Positions 58,684-64,000 of a stretch of 64,000 nt of DNA are shown here, one piece after another. The position numbers were made by a program, and so were the translations under genes. This stretch comes from SHZL01 sp963708905 (GTDB lineage: Bacteria; Pseudomonadota; Gammaproteobacteria; Xanthomonadales; SZUA-36), in NCBI GenBank assembly GCA_963708905.1, contig CAVPUV010000012.1:1-64000 (forward strand), in the 5' to 3' direction. Positions within the stretch are counted from its first letter, which is position 1; every line of letters begins with the position of its first letter. The notes beneath the pieces were generated by a model that saw only the letters and a list, made by a program, of their open reading frames with translations, made no database searches and had not been told where the DNA came from.

Positions 58684-60002
58684 GGCACACCCTGTCTGGC
58701 AGCTTCGTTCTGATTCTCAGGCATCGGCACATGCTGGAGTACGTCGATCTGACCCGTCACGACTGCGGCGATGAGGGTGGAACGGCGCTCCTTTAGTAGA
58801 GCAATCGTCGACTCCGTTGCTACTCGTACAGCGTTGAGCCGTGAAGTCGTCTGACTAATATGGGCTACTATTGCACGTTGCTCACTCACCGGAGGCAGTG
58901 CGATCTCCAAGCGTCCAAGGACCTCCGTTTCCAGCTTTCGCGTTCCATGGGCTGACGAATCCCCAAGCGATACGACGTGTTCCTCATGCCCACGGAAAAA
59001 GGCGCGCAAGTAGAAGGGCATGAGCGACTCGCGACAGCGCAGGGCTTTCATGTCCTGATTGATCGTGACCGACGCGGTTGTAACCGCAGTAGGAAAGCTG
59101 TGCGCCAGGATCATGCCACGTACAACGATTAGTACGGCACCGGGCGCAATCAAGCGTAGAGAACCCTGCGATAGTGCCAATTCGCCAACGTGATCCTGCG
59201 CGTCGGAGATTTCACTACGTTTCATGTCCTTGGGAGACACCCACGGAATGTCTCCGTCCCAGTACTCGGGACGTCCTGTGTCTGGCGTCGCTCCACTGGT
59301 CAGGTCAACCAAGAATCGAAGCGCTACGATCTTCCAATGCGCCGGAATCTCACCGAGCCAGGGGATGCCGGATTCGCGGAGGGGGGTGCGGGGATCAAGG
59401 CCGCGGGTGACGGCGCGGGTGATGAGCGCCCGGCGCTTCTCGGCCAAGAGCCCGAGCACCCGCTCCTTCGCCGCCACCAGCGCATCCAGCCGCGCCGTCT
59501 CGCGGTCGAGGTAGTCGGCGATGGCGCGTTGCTGCGGGAGAGGCGGCGCCGGAATCGGCATGTTGCCGATGAAGTCCCAATCGGCCCGCGGCATCTTCGA
59601 ACCGAACGTCGAAGCGTCTACCGCGTCGATGAAGTCGCGCGATAAGCAGACGTATCGAAGAAAGCGGGACTCAGTCTCCACAGGCTGCATGACGAGCAGT
59701 TCGGTGGTGCACCGTCCCTTGAACGCAGCTACCCAAGCCTTCGCGAGATACGGACGGAGCTTTCCGAAGAGGACGTCGCCAGGCTCGAACGCATTGCTCA
59801 GCGACTCCGATTCTCCAGACGCCGACAGCGCGGACTCGTCTGTCGCCGCGGGCTCGCCAATGAGTCGCCCAGTCGACGACTCGATGTTCTCCAGCCCGAT
59901 GTACGGCCGTTCGTCTGCGGCCCCTTCGACGCGCGAGCGCCGAAGCGAAACGACGTACTTCAGCCGCTTCGCTATCGCCGGACGCGGTGCGAGGACGGTC
60001 AC
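58680..60002 (-). CDS. hsdS: Type I restriction specificity subunit HsdS
   Basis: A 440-residue subunit with two target-recognition domains, each followed by a coiled-coil spacer. The two spacers read PAPPLPQQRAIADYLDRETA and LPPVSEQRAIVAHISQTTSR, and the second domain begins ESGIPWLGEIPAHWKIVALR. It determines the DNA site for both modification and restriction. It starts four bases inside the end of hsdM (ATGA). Confidence 0.95.
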   Translation of the reverse strand: MTVLAPRPAIAKRLKYVVSLRRSRVEGAADERPYIGLENIESSTGRLIGEPAATDESALSASGESESLSNAFEPGDVLFGKLRPYLAKAWVAAFKGRCTTELLVMQPVETESRFLRYVCLSRDFIDAVDASTFGSKMPRADWDFIGNMPIPAPPLPQQRAIADYLDRETARLDALVAAKERVLGLLAEKRRALITRAVTRGLDPRTPLRESGIPWLGEIPAHWKIVALRFLVDLTSGATPDTGRPEYWDGDIPWVSPKDMKRSEISDAQDHVGELALSQGSLRLIAPGAVLIVVRGMILAHSFPTAVTTASVTINQDMKALRCRESLMPFYLRAFFRGHEEHVVSLGDSSAHGTRKLETEVLGRLEIALPPVSEQRAIVAHISQTTSRLNAVRVATESTIALLKERRSTLIAAVVTGQIDVLQHVPMPENQNEAARQGVP

Positions 60003-61989
60003 TCCGTCACCTCCCGAAGCAACCGCATGATCTCTTCCTCCGCCTTCTTCAGCTCCGCGTCAATGACCTCCAGCGGCCGCGGCGGCGTGTACTTGTAGAA
60101 GTGGCGGTTGAAGTTGATCTCGTAGCCGACCTTGTCCTTGGCGCGGTCCATCCAGGCGTCGGACACGTGCGGGCGCACCTCGCGCTCGAAGTAAGCATCG
60201 ATATCGTCCTTGAGCGGCACGTTCTCGAAATCGCGCAGGTCAGCGTCGGGCTCATAGCCGTCGTTGCGCCCGCCCGTGGCGACCGGCTCGGCCTCGGGAT
60301 CCTTCTGCGTGAAGACGCTGCGGAAGAGCTTCTGCTCGGTCGCCTTCCAGCGCGACTTGCGCGCGTGCAGGAGGTTCTCGATGCGGCTCCACACCGCATT
60401 CCAATCCCGCTGCGGCTCGCGGCCCAGTGCCTTGTCGATGGCCTGCACGTCATCGAGCAGGTGCGGGCAGGCGTCGAGGAAGCGGGCCTTGTCTTCCAGC
60501 GTCATCTGGTAGCGCAGGCGCAGGGGCCGCTCGACGGTGACGCGGGTGTAGCCGAAGTCGGCGTTGTCGAAGGTCTTGGACGTCTCGCCGTCGGTCTGCC
60601 GGCCGTAGAGCTTGACGATCTCGGCGATCTGGCTGGCGGTGAGGTGCCGGCGCTTGTCGCCGAGGCTGCGCTTGTTGTCCTCGCTGCCGCCCGCGGTCCA
60701 CACGTCGCGCGCATCGAGGAGCTGGATCTTGCCCTTGCGCCGCTTCTCCTTGCGGTTGGTGACGATCCAGACGTAGGTGCCGATGCCGGTGTTGTAGAAC
60801 ATCTGCTCCGGCAGGGCGATGATGGCTTCGAGCCAGTCGTTCTCGATGATCCACTTGCGGATGTCGCTCTCGCCCGAGCCCGCGCCGCCGGTGAAGAGCG
60901 GCGAGCCGCTGAAGACGATGGCGAGGCGCGAGCCGATGCTTGTGCTCCGCCGGGCGCACGGGCTCGCGCTTGTCCCACATGTGCTGCAGGAAGAGCAGCG
61001 AGCCGTCGTTCACGCGCGGCAGCCCGGCGCCGAAGCGGCCATCGAAGCCGCGCTTGTCGCGCTCCTGCTGGATCTCCTTCTGCTGCTTCTTCCAGTCCAC
61101 GCCGAAGGGCGGGTTGGTGAGGAAGTAGTCGAAGGTCTCGGCCGCGAACTGGTCCTCGGTGAAACTGTCGCCGTAAGCGCACGTTGTTGCCGCCGCCGTT
61201 ATGGTCCACCTGCTTCATCAGCATGTCGGACGCCGCGGTGGCGAAGGCGCGCTTGTTGTAGTCCTGCCCATAAACGTAGAGCCTGGCCGCGCCGTGGTGC
61301 TCGCGCAGGTAGTTCTGCGCCTCGGCCAGCATGCCGCCGGTGCCGCAGGCCGGGTCGAGCAGCTTGCGCACGGTGCCGGGCGTGGCGAGCAGCTTGTCGT
61401 CGTTGATGAACAGGATGCTCACCATCAGCCGGATGACTTCGCGCGGCGTGAAGTGGTCGCCCGCGGTCTCGTTGGCCAGTTCGTTGAAGCGCCGGATGAG
61501 GTTCTCGAAGATGAGCCCCATCTGCTCGTTCGGCACCGTGTTCGGGTGCAGGTCCACGTCGCAGAACTTGGAGACGACGAGGTAGAGCAGGTTCGCCTCG
61601 CGCATCCGCTCGATCTCGGCCTCGAACTCGAAGAAGTCGAAGATGTCGCGCACGTTCTTCGAGAAGCCCTTGATGTAACTGACGAGATGCTTGTCGATGT
61701 TATCGGGGTCGCCCTTGAGCTTTTCGAAGTCGAGCGGAGAGTGGTTGTGGAAGCGCTGGCCGGCGGCTTTGCTGAGGTTCGCGTCAAGCGCATCGCCTTC
61801 GAGCTTGCCACCCTTGCGCCTATGGAATTCTGTCAGCACCTTCGCCTTGGTCGGCGCAAGCACGCAGTCGAAGCGGCGCAGCACCGTCATGGGCAGCATG
61901 ACGCGCTCATACTGCGGCGGGCGGTAGGGTCCGCGCAGCAGGTCGGCGATCTGCCAGATCAGGTTCGAAAAGTAGTTGTGGTCAGGCAT
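59999..61989 (-). CDS. hsdM: Type I restriction methylase subunit HsdM, two +1 frameshifts as sequenced
   Basis: An adenine N6 methylase whose sequence is spread over three frames. From ATG 61989 (MPDHNYFSNLIWQIADLLRG) the frame carries the N-terminal domain and SAM motif LLDPACGTGGMLAEA, and leaves frame near 61174. The middle frame holds FLTNPPFGVDWKKQQKEIQQ, with the catalytic NPPF, until about 60936. The third frame runs MFYNTGIGTYVWIVTNRKEK to REVTE at 59999. The total of 1991 bases is 3n+2, so removing one base at each point gives one protein of about 662 residues. As sequenced it would be inactive. Confidence 0.88.
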
Positions 61990-62540
61990 GAGCAGCCCCA
62001 GTGTAAGTCGTTGCGCATTCTGGGAAAAGCCGTGCCTCGATATCACAGAGCACGAATAATGGTCTCATCGCGTGAAACCATGGCTGCAATTGCAGTACGC
62101 TCAAACCCCTCATTGCCCAGATTACTCGATTCCAGCATGACCGCTTGTGTTCACCCAGCTCTTTCGGCTGTCAGCCCCCGGCAGTGTTCGCTGAAAAGGC
62201 TGCCTGATATGATGAATTTCCCTCACCAAAACCAGATGGAGTACAGGGGGAAAGGTCACCGCGATCAGCGTTTACAGACTCAGGATGATGGCTGAGTCCT
62301 TCCGCAGGGTCCCGTATTGTTGCTGCGCCTCCTTTTGTGGCGCGTGGCGGTGTTCAGTTTAGGTGTAGTGCGGCTTGGGGGCAATTTCTCCCGGACAGTC
62401 GGCTCAGGAGCAGCTGCGCTGGATCCCAGGCGTTTGCTCCGCAAAGCCTGGGATGACGCCGGAAAATGATCTGCGCAAAGACCGGGATGACGTCGAAAAG
62501 AGCTGTGCAAAGCTTCGGACGCCTTTTTGGCAGTAGCGTT
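61990..62540. other. Intergenic region hsdM-TlpA-like gene
   Basis: This 550-base gap should carry the promoter of the defence operon, but no clear boxes stand out. The left 350 bases show no gene. At about 62405-62500 are two pieces of the dispersed GGGATGACG repeat, including a hairpin CCCAGGC...GCCTGGG at 62424-62452. Confidence 0.5.
62405..62500. repeat. Dispersed GGGATGACG repeat, partial
   Basis: CTGCGCTGGATCCCAGGCG leads to CCTGGGATGACGCCGGAAAA, then GACCGGGATGACGTCG. The elements GGATCCC and GGGATGACGTCG are shared with 23214-23443 and 45105-45405. Confidence 0.6.
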
Positions 62541-63113
62541 CTACGGCAACAACTCACCGATTTGACGCTGCAGTTCTTCATCCTTTAACTCGCCGAGGTG
62601 CGCCCAGCGGATGATGCCTTCACGGTCGACCAGCACGCTATAGGGCAAGACCCCGCTCCGGTTGCCGTACAGCCGCACCACCGCCATCACATCGGTCGAG
62701 CCCACCAGGATGGGGTAGTCGACGCCGAGTTCGGCGGCGAATTCGCGCGCCTGTTGTACATCGTCCAGCGCGATGCCCACCACTTGAAACTCCTGCTCAT
62801 CGAAGTCCTGTTGCAGATCGACCAGCATCGGCATTTCTTCGCGGCAGGGTTTGCACCAGGTGGCCCAGAAATTGACCAGCACAACGCGGCCGTTGAAATC
62901 ATCGGCGGAAATCTGCTCACCGCTGCCGGAGCCCAGGGTGTAGTCCGGCCGCCGCATGCCGATGAGGTCCGGGGCGATTTCCACAGGCGCGCTGGCGAAG
63001 GCCTGCTGGCCTTGAGACACGTTTTGCGTAAAAACCGAACGATAAGCCAGCGCGCCGCCGATGCTGGCCAGCAAGGCGATCGAGAGCAGCAGAATGATCT
63101 GGCGGGCGTTCAT
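62541..63113 (-). CDS. TlpA/ResA-like thiol-disulfide protein
   Basis: About 190 residues with an N-terminal membrane anchor (QIILLLSIALLASIGGALAY) and a periplasmic thioredoxin-like domain. The redox site is FWATWCKPCREEMP (CxxC), followed by VVGIALDDVQQAREFAAELG and the cis-proline YSVLVDREG region. It probably receives electrons from the DsbD protein encoded 22 bases upstream and reduces periplasmic disulfides, for example in cytochrome c maturation. I chose ATG 63113 (MNARQII...). Confidence 0.9.
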   Translation of the reverse strand: MNARQIILLLSIALLASIGGALAYRSVFTQNVSQGQQAFASAPVEIAPDLIGMRRPDYTLGSGSGEQISADDFNGRVVLVNFWATWCKPCREEMPMLVDLQQDFDEQEFQVVGIALDDVQQAREFAAELGVDYPILVGSTDVMAVVRLYGNRSGVLPYSVLVDREGIIRWAHLGELKDEELQRQIGELLP

Positions 63114-63135
63114 CCGCAACCGGGAAACACCGCCA

Positions 63136-64000
63136 TCATTGCGCCGTGATGACGCTGATGAGATGCGCGCTGAATTCTTCCGGCGTGAAGTAGCCTACCA
63201 GCCGCCAGTCCTTCATCTCATTACCCTCATGGTCGAAAAAGAGAATAGCCGGCGGCCCGATGATGCCATAGGCACGCAGCAGGGCCTGGTCGGTGGCGTC
63301 ATTGGCCGTGACGTCGGCTTGCAGCGTCTGCAGCTGGCTGAGCAGGGACTGCACTTCGGGCTGGTGAAAGGTATTGCGTTCCATGCGCAGGCATTCCACA
63401 CACCAGTCGGCGTAAAAATCCAGCATGGCGCCCTTGCCCTGCGCGTTGGCCTGGCTGACCGCGCTGTGCAGGTCGTCCAGTGACTTGATGCGGCGGAACG
63501 CCGCTGGTTCCGCTGCGGTCATGCCGCCGGCGCCGGGGCGCAAGCTCTGCAAGGGCCGCAGCCAGTAGTCTCCGCCGGCGGCGGCGCCGACCAGCTCCAG
63601 CGCGCCCAGCAGCAGTAATATCACGCCCAGGGCTTTCCACAGACGACGCCAGCCCGAGGCCCCCGCGGCGACGCGCTCCAGCCCGCCGAGGTAGACCCCG
63701 CAGGCAATGGCCAGCATGCCCCACAACAGCATGATGATGCCCCCCGGCAGGATCCGTTCCAGCATCCAGATGGCCAGCGCCAGCAAGCCGACGCCAAACA
63801 CGGATTTGACCACGTCCATCCATGCACCGGCTCGCGGCACCAGCTTGCCCGCCGACACGCCGAACAGGATCAGCGGCACCCCCATACCCATGGACATGGC
63901 GAACAGGGCGGAACCACCCAGCAGCGCATCGCCCGAGGCGCCGATCACGATCAGCGCAGCCATCAGCGGCGGCGCCACACAGGGGCCGACGATCAGCGCC
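63136..64000 (-). CDS. dsbD: Thiol:disulfide interchange protein DsbD (3' part, cut by the window end)
   Basis: The C-terminal 288 codons of DsbD; the gene runs past base 64000. The visible part begins in the membrane domain at GALIVGPCVAPPLMAALIVI, whose cysteine is one of the transmembrane redox pair, and continues with several helices. The C-terminal periplasmic thioredoxin domain has the site DFYADWCVECLRMERNTF (CVEC). DsbD carries electrons from cytoplasmic thioredoxin to periplasmic partners such as the TlpA-like protein next to it. Confidence 0.93.
   Translation of the reverse strand, partial: ALIVGPCVAPPLMAALIVIGASGDALLGGSALFAMSMGMGVPLILFGVSAGKLVPRAGAWMDVVKSVFGVGLLALAIWMLERILPGGIIMLLWGMLAIACGVYLGGLERVAAGASGWRRLWKALGVILLLLGALELVGAAAGGDYWLRPLQSLRPGAGGMTAAEPAAFRRIKSLDDLHSAVSQANAQGKGAMLDFYADWCVECLRMERNTFHQPEVQSLLSQLQTLQADVTANDATDQALLRAYGIIGPPAILFFDHEGNEMKDWRLVGYFTPEEFSAHLISVITAQ

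Overview
The window reads as chromosomal DNA of a gammaproteobacterium. It holds the gammaproteobacterial block rsmG-parA-parB-atpIBEFHAGDC, the dut-algC pair, radC-rpmB-rpmG-mutM, and aroQ-accB-accC-prmA beside a dsbD/TlpA-type thiol-disulfide pair. The species cannot be named from what I see. Most core genes are on the minus strand.

Layout. (1) 1-14950 is an accessory zone: an IS1634-type IS, an IS1111-type IS110 element, an RcsF/DUF4156-like lipoprotein, a GC-rich MFS transporter, a BglII-like restriction enzyme with an MT-A70 methylase, a small membrane protein, two probable PD-(D/E)XK nucleases, a very large phosphoesterase and a GFA-type zinc protein. Copies of one repeat (5691, 7771, 10126, 14461) punctuate it. 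It ends 6 bases after atpC. (2) 14957-25964 holds the F1Fo ATP synthase operon, parB, parA and rsmG. (3) 25961-33178 is an overlapping oligopeptide ABC transporter operon with two binding proteins. (4) 33330-49460 holds gshA, algC, dut, radC, rpmB, rpmG, mutM, a Cys/Met PLP enzyme, tdk, two methyltransferases, a deacetylase, prmA, accC, accB and aroQ. (5) 49662-61989 holds a fatty acid hydroxylase-like gene and a composite defence operon: hsdM-hsdS-dcm-GHKL ATPase-vsr-31-codon remnant-AlbA_2 protein-hsdR, joined almost throughout by ATGA overlaps. (6) 62541-64000 holds a TlpA-like protein and the end of dsbD.

The most interesting item is hsdR. Its last ~145 residues look like a complete LexA/UmuD-type S24 self-cleaving domain, with an Ala-Gly bond, a Ser in GKSMEP and a Lys in YTVKRYE. 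This suggests a restriction motor that could be cut during the SOS response, inside an operon that also carries a cytosine methylase, a Vsr nuclease and a MORC/MutL-like ATPase.

The chromosome also carries several families of small non-coding elements. One is a ~150-bp element of five consecutive hairpins, present three times with 6-8 bp direct flanking repeats and twice inserted at a TAA stop codon. Another is a 161-bp MITE with 3-bp TNA duplications, once inserted exactly at the accB stop codon. Long palindromes lie inside the atp operon and elsewhere. Finally, atpF, oppC, tdk, a small ORF before tdk, and hsdM (twice) each become normal if one base is removed, so single-base insertion errors in the assembly, or real frameshifts, must be considered.
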